Positions 8,003-15,360 are shown, counted from the first letter of the stretch. The stretch: DNA of 64,000 nt from Paenibacillus sp. FSL H7-0357 (GCF_000758525.1 NZ_CP009241.1:4278001-4342000), one strand, 5' to 3'. The notes: generated from the sequence alone by a model not told the origin. Program-made: numbers and translations.

Positions 8003-8701
8003 GTGAAAATTTTAGTAGTGGATGATGAAGAAAATATCCTGCAGGTCATTAAGGCTTATTTGGAAAAGAATAATTATATTGTGTACAAAGCCGACACAGG
8101 AAGAGGCGCGATTCATCTTTTTGAAACCTTTCAGCCCGATCTGATCGTGCTGGATTTGATGCTTCCGGATATGACCGGAGAGGAAGTATGCAGAATGGTA
8201 CGTAAATCATCGAACGTTCCGATACTCATGCTGACTGCAAAGAGCAGTGAGGACGATATGGTGAATGGGCTCATGATTGGAGCCGATGATTATATTACCA
8301 AACCATTCAGCCCAAGAGAGCTGCTCGCCCGGGTGATTAGTCTTTTAAGAAGAACCAATCAGCGGGAACAAGGGAATATGTCACTGCTGTCATATGCGCA
8401 AGGCTGTTTAACAATGGATTTGGAACGTTATGAGGTGAGAATTCACGAGGAGCCCGTATCCCTTACCCATATGGAGTTTAAGCTGCTGGAAATTTTAGCG
8501 AAGCATCCGAAGAGAGTGTTCTCACGCCTTGAACTGGTTAACCTTACCCAGGGTGATACCTTTGAAGGATTCGAGCGAACCATCGATGTTCATATCAAGA
8601 ATATTAGACAAAAAATTGGCGATGACCCTAAACACCCTGTTTTTATCGGTACAGTATTTGGAGTGGGATATAAATTCTTGGTGAGTCCGGATGAGAAATA
8701 G
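8003..8701 (+). CDS. OmpR/PhoB-family response regulator
   Basis: About 232 residues. Receiver domain with acidic pocket D7-D8, phosphoacceptor D51 (VLDLMLPDM), switch T78 and K100 (TKPFSPREL); C-terminal winged helix from about residue 130 (LTHMEFKLLEILAKHP...TIDVHIKNIRQKIG...VFGVGYKF). GTG 8003 is preferred because AGGTGA lies 8-9 bases before it; in-frame ATG 7994 and GTG 7991 would start inside the ribosome site. It overlaps the kinase start by 11 bases, so the two are co-translated partners. It probably binds the tandem repeats at 7586-7626. Confidence 0.92.
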   Translation: MKILVVDDEENILQVIKAYLEKNNYIVYKADTGRGAIHLFETFQPDLIVLDLMLPDMTGEEVCRMVRKSSNVPILMLTAKSSEDDMVNGLMIGADDYITKPFSPRELLARVISLLRRTNQREQGNMSLLSYAQGCLTMDLERYEVRIHEEPVSLTHMEFKLLEILAKHPKRVFSRLELVNLTQGDTFEGFERTIDVHIKNIRQKIGDDPKHPVFIGTVFGVGYKFLVSPDEK

Positions 8702-10043
8702 AGGCGGATTGAGCAGAAAGCTTCTTATATCCCATGCCGGTGTGGCTCTTGCTGCGCTTCTGTCTATTGTCCTGCTTGTCAACATAGTAATGAATGTTTC
8801 GTTCAACCAATATCAGAAAAACCAGGAGCGGGCGGAAATACAAACGTTACTGGAAGATCTAAAAGAAGCTTATAATGAGTCAACCAGCCAATGGAATACA
8901 AATGTATGGATGATGATTTCGCACCAGGCGATGGTTAGTGAATATATCGTTCGTGTATATGACAAAGACCACCAATTGATTTGGGACACTAGCCAAATGG
9001 GGATGCAAAGAAAAGTGAATTCCCAGCCTAAGCAAGACACCATTACAAAAGCAATCGTAAAAGACAATCAGCAGGTCGGGACAATGGAATTTCAACCATT
9101 GAACGAAACATCGCAAAGCCAAAATCAGCAGTTTCTGCGAATGTTTAATACATTGTTATGGGCCGCAATGATTCTCGTTATTGCCGGGACGTATCTGTTT
9201 AGCAGCTATATGGCCAAAAGCATTAGCCAGCCTCTTTTAGAGATTAAAGATATCGCTTCGCGAATGAGGGAGGGAGATCTCACTTCCAGGGTTGAAGTTG
9301 TAAATCAAAATACAGAGATTGATGACGTGGGGCGTGCGCTCAATCATTTGGCTGAAGGGTTGGAAAAGCAAGATCAGTTAAGGAAATCACTGACTGCTGA
9401 TGTGGCGCATGAGCTGCGAACGCCCTTAACTACTATACAAAGCCATTTGGAAGCTTTTCAGGATGGCATATGGGAACCGACGCCGAATAAGCTTCAAGTG
9501 TGTCATGATCAAGTCCTGCGACTGGTTCGACTCATCAGTGATTTGGAAAATCTGGCTGCAGTAGAGAATCCAATGGTTCAGCTGAAGACGGAGATCGTAT
9601 CTCTTAACGATATTGTTGAGATGTCGTTAAATACAGTAGCCAGCCAGTTTAGGCATAAAGGACTTTCAGCTGACCTGATAAGTACAAATGACGTTTGGAT
9701 CACAGGGGACCGTTCGCGGCTCGTTCAGGTATTAGTAAATCTGATAAGCAATGCATTCAAATATACGAGTTCTGGAAGTATTCATATTGAAGTGTTAAAA
9801 GAGAAAGCAGAGGGCGTAGTCATCGTATCCGATACCGGAATGGGAATACCTGAAGATGAACTTTCCTATATCTTTGAACGTTTTTACCGCGGGGAGAAAT
9901 CAAGGAATCGGAAGACTGGCGGAGCCGGAATAGGACTAGCGGTTGTTAAAGCCATAGTGGATGCTCATGCCGGATCTATTCATGTTGAAAGTGGGAATAA
10001 AAAGGGAACTACTGTTTGTGTTCGTCTTCCATTAATTCGATGA
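8691..10043 (+). CDS. sensor histidine kinase
   Basis: A 450-residue membrane kinase. Transmembrane helix 1 is at about 11-33 and helix 2 at about 154-175, enclosing an extracellular sensor of about 120 residues. HAMP spans about 176-228, the phosphoacceptor His240 lies in ADVAHELRTPL, and the HATPase domain has an N box (LVNLISNAFKYT), G1 (DTGMGIPEDEL), F box (FERFYRG) and G2 (GGAGIGLAVVK). The start overlaps the regulator gene by 11 bases. The sensor domain is not one I can name; if the neighbouring Met-rich peptide is informative, an envelope metal or cell wall signal is possible. Confidence 0.93.
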   Translation: MRNRGGLSRKLLISHAGVALAALLSIVLLVNIVMNVSFNQYQKNQERAEIQTLLEDLKEAYNESTSQWNTNVWMMISHQAMVSEYIVRVYDKDHQLIWDTSQMGMQRKVNSQPKQDTITKAIVKDNQQVGTMEFQPLNETSQSQNQQFLRMFNTLLWAAMILVIAGTYLFSSYMAKSISQPLLEIKDIASRMREGDLTSRVEVVNQNTEIDDVGRALNHLAEGLEKQDQLRKSLTADVAHELRTPLTTIQSHLEAFQDGIWEPTPNKLQVCHDQVLRLVRLISDLENLAAVENPMVQLKTEIVSLNDIVEMSLNTVASQFRHKGLSADLISTNDVWITGDRSRLVQVLVNLISNAFKYTSSGSIHIEVLKEKAEGVVIVSDTGMGIPEDELSYIFERFYRGEKSRNRKTGGAGIGLAVVKAIVDAHAGSIHVESGNKKGTTVCVRLPLIR

Positions 10044-10057
10044 AAGGATGAGAGGAA

Positions 10058-10276
10058 ATGATGATGGGTTATGGCTCTGGGTTCGGAACATTTGGATTAG
10101 TCATCAATTTTTTACTGATCGTAGGTGTAATCTATTTGGTGATAAAATGGGTTAGGGGCAATGGGAATTCACGATTTATTGACAATACTCCAGAGAGAAT
10201 CTTGGATGAACGCTTTGCAAGAGGTGAAATCACGGAGGAAGATTATTACCGGATGAAGAGCATTTTGCGGGATTGA
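10058..10276 (+). CDS. SHOCT-domain small membrane protein
   Basis: 72 residues: a glycine-rich start, one transmembrane helix at about 9-31 (LVINFLLIVGVIYLVIKWV), a short linker, and a C-terminal SHOCT domain (PERILDERFARGEITEEDYYRM). SHOCT modules are short helical hairpins often found at the ends of membrane or oligomerising proteins and do not define a function by themselves. It starts 14 bases after the kinase stop with GAGAGGA upstream, so it belongs to the same operon and may modulate the kinase or act with the Met-rich peptide in the envelope. Confidence 0.82.
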   Translation: MMMGYGSGFGTFGLVINFLLIVGVIYLVIKWVRGNGNSRFIDNTPERILDERFARGEITEEDYYRMKSILRD

Positions 10277-10394
10277 TAACATTAATGGAGATATGGCAAA
10301 AGAACAAGGAGCCCTCATTTGATTTATCCCCCTCCTGGTTTGTTTATAATTCTAAAATTATCATCTTTTGGGGAGACGAGAAATATTCCCTTCA

Positions 10395-10618
10395 AGTAGA
10401 CACTCGTAAAAAACCTAATGTTATTACTAGGAACGAGTACACTTGGAGGGGATCCTTTTATGGCCAGAAAAGGACAAGTATTTCAACAGTATACGGAAGA
10501 TTTCAAGATGGCGGCGGTCAGGGAGTATCTTAAGGGATCAGCCAGCTATAATGTAGTGACAGAAATGTTGGGTATTCGGAACAGCACCCAACTGAAAGTG
10601 TGGGTGAGAAAGCACTGA
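10395..10618 (+). mobile_element. IS3-family element remnant (left end)
   Basis: The left end of an IS3-type element: a probable terminal repeat around 10398 (GTAGACACTCGTAAA) followed after about 60 bases by orfA. Only the first half of orfA is left; no orfB and no right end can be seen, and what follows at about 10697 resembles another IS family. A deletion or secondary insertion removed the rest. Confidence 0.6.
10460..10618 (+). pseudogene. truncated IS3-family OrfA (helix-turn-helix)
   Basis: 52 residues starting MARKGQVFQQYTEDFKMAAV after GGAGGGG. The segment YLKGSASYNVVTEMLGIRN then STQLKVWVRKH is the helix-turn-helix of IS3-family OrfA proteins, which bind the element ends and are normally about 100 residues with a leucine zipper and frameshift into OrfB. 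The frame ends right after the DNA-binding part. It is not functional as a transposase. Confidence 0.68.
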
Positions 10619-10695
10619 AGCGAAGGATACCGACTCTTTATCTGGAGGGGCTGAAACAAAGGCTTGCTTTGGCTATTCTGATGTAACTGATAACA

Positions 10696-10741
10696 ATGTA
10701 GGTAACTTTGTGTCATTTATGTAGGCAACATTGTGTCAATT
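10696..10741 (+). repeat. tandem IS21-like terminal repeats
   Basis: Two near-identical copies, ATGTAGGTAACTTTGTGTCA (from 10696) and ATGTAGGCAACATTGTGTCA (from 10719), 23 bases apart. Multiple short direct repeats of this kind (GTAACATTGTGTCAA-like) mark the ends of IS21-family elements. No istA or istB is present, so this is a scar. Assigned from memory of the family's end sequences. Confidence 0.45.
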
Positions 10742-10974
10742 TGTGTTGTCCTAAAAGGGAGAGTATATATCAACCTACATACATATGTACAAAATACGGG
10801 TTTTGTGAATAAGTATCATGTAAATAAACCGGACCAGCCTAATTTAGCCGTTATTGCTTCTGATCTGGCTTATTATGCTTGTGGTATTATAAATGATATT
10901 TTACTACTCTTTATCATTTTTTTAGAATATTAATTTCTTTGCATGATACTTTTCATTTCATTTATTTAATGTGT
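10742..10974. other. gene-free AT-rich stretch
   Basis: Follows the IS scars. Short open frames exist but none has a ribosome site or family resemblance, and nothing is supported here. Confidence 0.5.
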
Positions 10975-11241
10975 TCATTCAATACGATATTCTGTAATTA
11001 GACTGTACTTGGTGATGTAACTCGAATCGTCTGAATTATCAAATGAATTTCTCCGGATCTTACTTAATTCTGATCCTGCAGTCCCAACTGCAGGATTTGC
11101 CGTTAATTCATTTATTCCTTTACTTATGGATCCAATTAGTCCTGTTAATTAATTTGGCAATAAAATTTCATTTACACTGTTAACTGCCTCATTATGAGGT
11201 TTACATTTTCTCAGATTAGTTGATCCTATTTTTTAACTCAT
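10975..11241 (-). pseudogene. small gene interrupted by two TAA codons
   Basis: On the minus strand GAGGGAGGTGAC precedes ATG 11241, an excellent ribosome site. The frame then runs 88 codons to TGA at 10975 but contains TAA at codon 3 and codon 31. The second part, LTGLIGSISKGINELTANP and onward through a polar SFDNSDDSS stretch, reads like a real small amphipathic protein. Both stops could each arise by one base change (for example CAA, AAA or GAA to TAA). I do not recognise the family. The good ribosome site plus an otherwise clean frame argue for a decayed gene, but chance is not excluded. Confidence 0.4.
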
Positions 11242-11445
11242 GTCACCTCCCTCTTTTATCATCAAACATTTACCATATAATAACATTTTAAAACATGGTC
11301 CATCTGAATATTTTGAATTCATCATGAAGTCCTTCACTTAGTTAGCTCCGAAACCTGTATTTCAATTTTTTCGATGCATCTAAATCTGGACTTCTATAAC
11401 ATTTGTAATGTTGAAGCAATTATAACCCCCATTTGATTTTTCAGA

Positions 11446-11495
11446 CATAAAAGTGCCGCAATCAACTTTCTTTCATTGATTGCGGCACTTTTATG
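11446..11495 (-). terminator. long bidirectional terminator
   Basis: A perfect 20-bp stem (11446-11465 with 11476-11495; core AAAAGTGCCGCAATCAA) and 10-base loop, with T runs on both strands. It lies just after the YdeI-like gene. Its perfection contrasts with the decayed DNA beside it. Confidence 0.85.
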
Positions 11496-11512
11496 TGATT
11501 TTCATACAGGAT

Positions 11513-11962
11513 TTATTTATCTTGAAGTTTATTAATTAAAGCTAATACCCGGTTATTCTTTGTTTCTTCCTTTTTAGCAATTTCAATATAATTTATCTGC
11601 TCTCGCTTAATGTAATCAGGCTGAGTTAGGAATGTATTCAGTATGTGGTGATCTTCAAGGCTTTTTGAAATGTAATCCGGCAAAACAATATTACGGATTT
11701 CCTCGCACTTTTTAAGAGTTACATGGATTTTGTCACCGAGCTCTTTATGTACGGCTCTTCGAATAAATTCATTATAAACAAAATAATGCCCATTTTTTGA
11801 GGGCAACAACGTATGGTCAAACTCGTGCCCGTCCACGGTGATTTGAACAGATACTTTACCATTAGTATCGAATACTTCCCTTACTGAATATGGGAAATAA
11901 ACTACTTTCCATTTCATTTTACCTTCCAGCATCTTTATCTCACTATCAAATTCATAAACCAT
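11513..11962 (-). CDS. YdeI/OmpD-associated family protein with DUF1905
   Basis: 149 residues. The N-terminal part (KWKVVYFPYSVREVF then GKVSVQITVDGHEF) is a DUF1905-like small beta barrel. The C-terminal part (LEDHHILNTFLTQPDYIKREQINYIEIAKKEETK...RVLALINKL) is the YdeI/OmpD-associated helical segment, whose role is poorly defined; relatives are sometimes annotated as bacteriocin-protection proteins. The start ATG 11962 follows GAGGAG at good spacing; an ORF start further upstream at 12004 lacks one. It follows the DinB gene closely on the same strand and probably shares its transcript. Confidence 0.78.
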   Translation of the reverse strand: MVYEFDSEIKMLEGKMKWKVVYFPYSVREVFDTNGKVSVQITVDGHEFDHTLLPSKNGHYFVYNEFIRRAVHKELGDKIHVTLKKCEEIRNIVLPDYISKSLEDHHILNTFLTQPDYIKREQINYIEIAKKEETKNNRVLALINKLQDK

Positions 11963-12012
11963 ATTGAATACACTCCTCATTGTAAAGAAGCTGTTTTCTA
12001 TCACTCACGTTA

Positions 12013-12489
12013 TCATAGCCACTTTACTGCTTCTAGGTGGTTCGAATTCAGTATATTGTTGCAATAACCTATATGATGTTGAACATGTCGGATTTGCATT
12101 AGGATTACATCAGTTTTGGTTATTTCTTCGTATAGTACACATGGTTCCAATAATCTGTCATCAGTAAGTTCATCCAAAAACCTACGGGCCACACTCAATA
12201 TCTCCTCAACATACTCCGTCATTTCTTCTTTAGTAGGGTAGTCAGAGCACTCCTTATCTAGGGCTTCTGTTATATCCTTGCCGAAGTCAGGTATTTTGAA
12301 TTCTTCATCCTTCTGCTGCCTAAACCAAAATTTCATACTGGTTGTAGCATGAAATATCTGCTTCCAGTATTTTTGCTTGGCATCCATCCAAAAATCATCA
12401 GGACATACTTCGATAAGTTGCTTCAACATTTCTAACGTCGGTTCAAACTGTCTTCTTAAGACAGCTACCATCTTGTCACTCATGCTCAT
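12013..12489 (-). CDS. DinB-family protein
   Basis: About 158 residues forming a DinB/YfiT-like four-helix bundle. The usual metal triad is partly visible: a histidine in QIFHATTSMKFW (about 46) and a pair in RHVQHHIGYCN near the C-terminus. Many DinB-fold proteins act as thiol-dependent S-transferases (bacillithiol), but catalytic activity here is not established. The start codon is uncertain: the candidates ATG 12504, 12489 and 12483 all have weak sites, and 12489 lies directly after the stop of an upstream fragment (12494), suggesting coupling. Low-GC, like its neighbours. Confidence 0.8.
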   Translation of the reverse strand: MSMSDKMVAVLRRQFEPTLEMLKQLIEVCPDDFWMDAKQKYWKQIFHATTSMKFWFRQQKDEEFKIPDFGKDITEALDKECSDYPTKEEMTEYVEEILSVARRFLDELTDDRLLEPCVLYEEITKTDVILMQIRHVQHHIGYCNNILNSNHLEAVKWL

Positions 12490-12493
12490 CAAC

Positions 12494-12631
12494 TCAATTC
12501 TCATAATTTAGTATTGTGACTATATTCTTGATTTCAACAAACAAAACCTTCTCATTCTCAGCAGTGCTATTGGCAAATTTGTGAACCCCCAAGCTAGTTC
12601 CACCCGATACGTATTTCAAATAGTTTCCTGA
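12494..12631 (-). pseudogene. orphan C-terminal gene fragment
   Basis: A 45-codon frame between two stops reads YLKYVSGGTSLGVHKFANST and then ENEKVLFVEIKNIVTILNYEN before TGA 12494-12496. The composition is that of a real protein C-terminus, but there is no start and nothing similar upstream, where the sequence shifts to unrelated DNA near 12635. Family not recognised. It probably lost its N-terminal part in the same rearrangements that decayed this island. Its stop is 5 bases from the DinB start. Confidence 0.45.
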
Positions 12632-12722
12632 TCACTTCAGCGTTCGTCGCTCAGGCTGTATCGCCTTTCAACATTCAGTTTACGCGATCTAATAAGCACT
12701 CTTATACATAGAATAAAGTAAA

Positions 12723-12747
12723 ACAGGCTGCCTCTAGGGCAGCCTGT
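12723..12747 (-). terminator. Rho-independent terminator
   Basis: 10-bp stem ACAGGCTGCC (12723-12732) / GGCAGCCTGT (12738-12747) with a T-rich tail on the minus strand. It terminates the FusB-like gene. Confidence 0.75.
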
Positions 12748-12758
12748 CGTAGTTAATG

Positions 12759-13406
12759 TTATTTTCGAACCGAAAAAATGAACTTCTCCAATGATCCTAT
12801 ATCGGTAATGCTCTGATTACAAGCATCGCTCTCCAGACATACGTACTGGCCAACAGAAGAAATATTATCCGGTGAAGCGTTCGCTGGCTTGGTCTTAACC
12901 GTGAGGAATGCAAGCTCTTGATGACGATTACAGAACAAGCAGTACCCTTTCTTGTTAGTGGGCGTGATTCTTCCCTCGATACCAATGAACTGTCCTTCGA
13001 ACGGATAGACAATGAATAATTTGTTCGTAGCTATGTCTACCCAACTCAGATACGTTACATATCGGAAGTCGATAGATCCTAAGTCAGGCACCTTCAGCTT
13101 CTTATTCTTAGGAAATAGTTTCTGAATCTGCTTCAACGTAATTGGTGGAAATGGCTCCAGATAGGGTTCTAATGCGCTCAAAAATCTCTGGAAATCATAT
13201 GCACTTTCGAAGGTCGATATTTGTTCCAGCATTTGCTGCTGATCATTTGTAAGATTAGGAATGGCTTCAATAATATTCGCAGCTGCACGATATCTTACAG
13301 TCTTCAAGACGTTTCGATCCGCGACGGTTCGCAGCGTTTTCTGCAAAAAATCCGTTTGTTTCTTAATGACGTTATATTGATGGTTTCTAATAAATGGTGT
13401 ATTCAT
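12759..13406 (-). CDS. FusB/FusC-family EF-G-binding protein
   Basis: 215 residues. The helical N-terminal domain (NTPFIRNHQYNVIKKQTDFL...) and the C-terminal treble-clef zinc finger with Cys156, Cys159, Cys190 and Cys196 (GYCLFCN...YVCLESDACN) match FusB-type proteins. In staphylococci these bind elongation factor G and free it from the ribosome when fusidic acid has trapped it; chromosomal homologues occur in many Firmicutes. ATG 13406 has AAGGGG 10 bases upstream, but that site lies in a stem. The 5' leader (13417-13581) contains a short peptide frame and mutually exclusive stems, suggesting drug-responsive translational control. Real resistance would need testing. Confidence 0.87.
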   Translation of the reverse strand: MNTPFIRNHQYNVIKKQTDFLQKTLRTVADRNVLKTVRYRAAANIIEAIPNLTNDQQQMLEQISTFESAYDFQRFLSALEPYLEPFPPITLKQIQKLFPKNKKLKVPDLGSIDFRYVTYLSWVDIATNKLFIVYPFEGQFIGIEGRITPTNKKGYCLFCNRHQELAFLTVKTKPANASPDNISSVGQYVCLESDACNQSITDIGSLEKFIFSVRK

Positions 13407-13416
13407 AGCTCTTCAG

Positions 13417-13541
13417 CCCCTTATTTTTTATATAAAAACATAAGGTGCAAAGCCTATTATTAGAAACGATAAAGTCAAGGTTGGGCGATCGTATCCATCC
13501 TACCGCCCCCACGCAAAGTATCGCCCCAGATTAGGCTTTGC
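13417..13541 (-). promoter_or_regulatory. structured 5' leader, putative translational attenuator of the FusB-like gene
   Basis: On the minus strand, the outer stem GCAAAGCCTA (13541-13532) / TAGGCTTTGC (13456-13447) encloses an inner stem ATCGCCC/GGGCGAT pair (13520-13526 with 13483-13489). One base later a hairpin (13445-13419, arms CCTTAT and ATAAGG extended by A-T pairs) buries most of the AAGGGG ribosome site at 13417-13422. The 5' outer arm is also the end of a leader ORF, so a ribosome stalled there would disrupt the outer stem. Confidence 0.5.
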
Positions 13542-13581
13542 ATGAGGACTTCCTAGCTAATGAGCAATTCTGCTTTGCCAT
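13531..13581 (-). CDS. putative leader peptide upstream of the FusB-like gene
   Basis: A 16-codon frame, MAKQNCSLARKSSCKA, starting 175 bases before the FusB-like start, with GGGGG 8 bases upstream of its ATG. Its last three codons and stop (13541-13531) form the 5' arm of the outer stem of the leader structure. Its codons 2-4 contain a second copy of GCAAAGC (13572-13578) that could also pair with the 3' arm. Such arrangements are known for inducible ribosome-targeting resistance genes, including staphylococcal fusB as I recall. No proof of translation. Confidence 0.42.
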   Translation of the reverse strand: MAKQNCSLARKSSCKA

Positions 13582-13930
13582 CAGTAAAACCCCCAATCAA
13601 ATTCACATGGGAAAAGTATATCAAGAAACCCCAGGAGGTGCAATTTTTCTGTTTCCCTCTCACCAATTTTATCGCCAATACATGTAAGCGGTATCAAGAT
13701 AAAAACACTCTCCGCTCTCTTGAAAATGTACCTGTAAGCTTCAATTCCTCTCCGCTCTGCATGCTCATACCTCAGCTCAAATGGAGATAAGCTCTTTACA
13801 ATAAAGGGACCGCATAAATTATGCTGTCTATTTGGCATGTTATCTGTAGTAGTCAATGAGTGCATCACTCAAGCTAAATTTTACCACTCCCTCCCATGCT
13901 CCAGTTCAGTTGACTGACGTTCTAAAAAGG

Positions 13931-13964
13931 TTTACATTTAAATAGTTAAACCATATTAACTATT
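13931..13964 (+). promoter_or_regulatory. promoter with MarR operator
   Basis: A -35 TTTACA (13931-13936) and -10 TATTAA (13954-13959) with an exact 17-base spacer. A perfect inverted repeat AATAGTTAA-N6-TTAACTATT (13941-13964) covers the spacer and -10, a typical MarR-family operator. Autoregulation by the MarR gene that follows is likely. Confidence 0.72.
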
Positions 13965-13999
13965 AAAATATTTAAAGTATATTTTTGAGGTGATGACTA

Positions 14000-14455
14000 C
14001 TGGACAAGCAGGATCAGCTATCTTATTTAATCAGCCGTCATATGTTGACACTGGTAGCGAGCTACACCAAATTACTGGACAACAATTTAACGGCGCCCCA
14101 ATATTTTATTTTGCAGACCCTGGCGAAGCATGACATGCAGACCAGCTCCTATTTTGCCAATGTGCTGGGTGTAACGCTCTCCGCCATCACCAATTTAAGC
14201 AGTAAGCTCGTTCAGAAGGGATATATTGAACGTGTGGTATCTGAAACTGACAGGCGCCAGGTGCACTTGAAGATTACAGACCAAGGGCGTGAAGTCGAAC
14301 AACGGATGCTGGAACGGTACAAACAGCTGACAGACGGATTATGGAGTGAATTTTCCGGCACAGAGCTGGACCTTCTCATCCATTCTTATCAGAAAATGAT
14401 CGATCACTTAGAGCTGAATATGAACAAGAACAATACACAGTCACAGGAGGAATAA
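14000..14455 (+). CDS. MarR-family transcriptional regulator
   Basis: A winged-helix regulator with recognition helix region SSYFANVLGVTLSAITNLSSKLVQKGYIERV and wing SETDRRQVHLKIT. From ATG 14042 it would be 137 residues and would lack the usual first helix and any ribosome site. Fourteen in-frame codons upstream sits CTG 14000 (then DKQDQLSYLISRH), with GAGGTG six bases before it and no in-frame ATG, GTG or TTG, so a rare CTG start giving 151 residues is favoured. Four bases separate it from the SDR gene, so the two form one operon, controlled by the palindrome at 13941-13964. Confidence 0.85.
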   Translation: MDKQDQLSYLISRHMLTLVASYTKLLDNNLTAPQYFILQTLAKHDMQTSSYFANVLGVTLSAITNLSSKLVQKGYIERVVSETDRRQVHLKITDQGREVEQRMLERYKQLTDGLWSEFSGTELDLLIHSYQKMIDHLELNMNKNNTQSQEE

Positions 14456-14458
14456 CAC

Positions 14459-15211
14459 ATGGGAAGATTAGATCATAAAGTAGCGGTTATTACTGGAGCA
14501 GCCGGCGGCATGGGTAAAGCAGACGCCCTATTGTTCGCCAAAGAAGGTGCCAAAGTTGTAATTACTGACTTACAGGAAGAGAAGCTGCAGGAGGTTGTCC
14601 AAGAGATCCGGGAAAACGGCGGCGAAGCCATTGGAATAAAGCAAAACGTTGTCTCCGAAGAAGATTGGGCACGGGTCGTTGATGAGACCTTGAAGGCGTA
14701 CGGCCACATCGACATTCTCGTCAACAACGCCGGTGTTTCTGACCCGACTCCATTTATGGAACAAACCGTGGAACGCTGGGAGAGAACGATGGGCATCAAT
14801 GTAACCAGTATTTTCCTCGGACAAAAAGCAGTCATTCCACACATGATCGCAGCCGGCGGCGGCTCGATTGTCAACATCTCTTCGATCGCCGGGTTGACCG
14901 GCGGAAGCGGCGCAGGTCCATACACTGCCAGTAAAGGTGCCGTACGTATGCTGACGAAGGCCACTGCTGTAGATTATGCCAAGCATAATATCCGCTCCAA
15001 CTCCATACATCCCGGCTATATCGAAACTCCAATGACCGAGGATCTGCTCAAGGATGAAAAAATGAAGCAATGGTTCTTCGCCCAGACCCCGCTTATGCGC
15101 CTGGGCACAGCTGAGGACATCGCCAAAGGCGTCCTGTTCCTGGCTTCGGATGATTCCTCCTACATTACAGGCATTGAGCTGCCAATTGACGGCGGATACT
15201 ACGCTAAATAA
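14459..15211 (+). CDS. short-chain dehydrogenase/reductase
   Basis: A 250-residue classical SDR. The cofactor motif GAAGGMGKA is at residues 13-21, D37 after beta2 suggests NAD preference, NNAG is at 89-92, with catalytic Ser about 142, Tyr155 and Lys159 (YTASK). The C-terminal LASDDSSYITGIELPIDGGY is typical of the glucose/3-oxoacyl-reductase-like class. The start ATG follows AGGAGGAAT. It is probably induced when the MarR protein releases its operator in response to the enzyme's substrate, which is unknown. It is intact, unlike the SDR relic at 1738. Confidence 0.93.
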   Translation: MGRLDHKVAVITGAAGGMGKADALLFAKEGAKVVITDLQEEKLQEVVQEIRENGGEAIGIKQNVVSEEDWARVVDETLKAYGHIDILVNNAGVSDPTPFMEQTVERWERTMGINVTSIFLGQKAVIPHMIAAGGGSIVNISSIAGLTGGSGAGPYTASKGAVRMLTKATAVDYAKHNIRSNSIHPGYIETPMTEDLLKDEKMKQWFFAQTPLMRLGTAEDIAKGVLFLASDDSSYITGIELPIDGGYYAK

Positions 15212-15262
15212 ATAATTCTAGGCTGCGCTTCTGCATTTACAGCAAGCTGCTTTGCACACCAA

Positions 15263-15304
15263 AGACCCAGGTTGTCGGATTCCCTCCGCTTCCCGGGTCT
15301 TTTC
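15263..15304 (+). terminator. Rho-independent terminator
   Basis: Stem AGACCC (15263-15268) / GGGTCT (15295-15300), extended with imperfect pairs, followed by TTTTCTCG. Ends the MarR/SDR operon. Confidence 0.6.
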
Positions 15305-15360
15305 TCGTTTGAAATCTGTATCGGAAATTTAGAAATTCAAAAATCATGGAGTGAACACCG

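Noticed and set aside
10273..10533. 86-codon ORF overlapping the SHOCT gene end and the IS3 left end
   Set aside because: It crosses from chromosome into the IS end and competes with the real OrfA frame; no ribosome site.
10733..10933. 66-codon ORF after the IS21-like repeats
   Set aside because: Starts inside the repeat, no ribosome site, and no family resemblance.
13581..13868. Minus-strand ORF of 95 codons upstream of the FusB-like gene
   Set aside because: No ribosome site and no recognised family; the short leader frame at 13531-13581 explains the region better.
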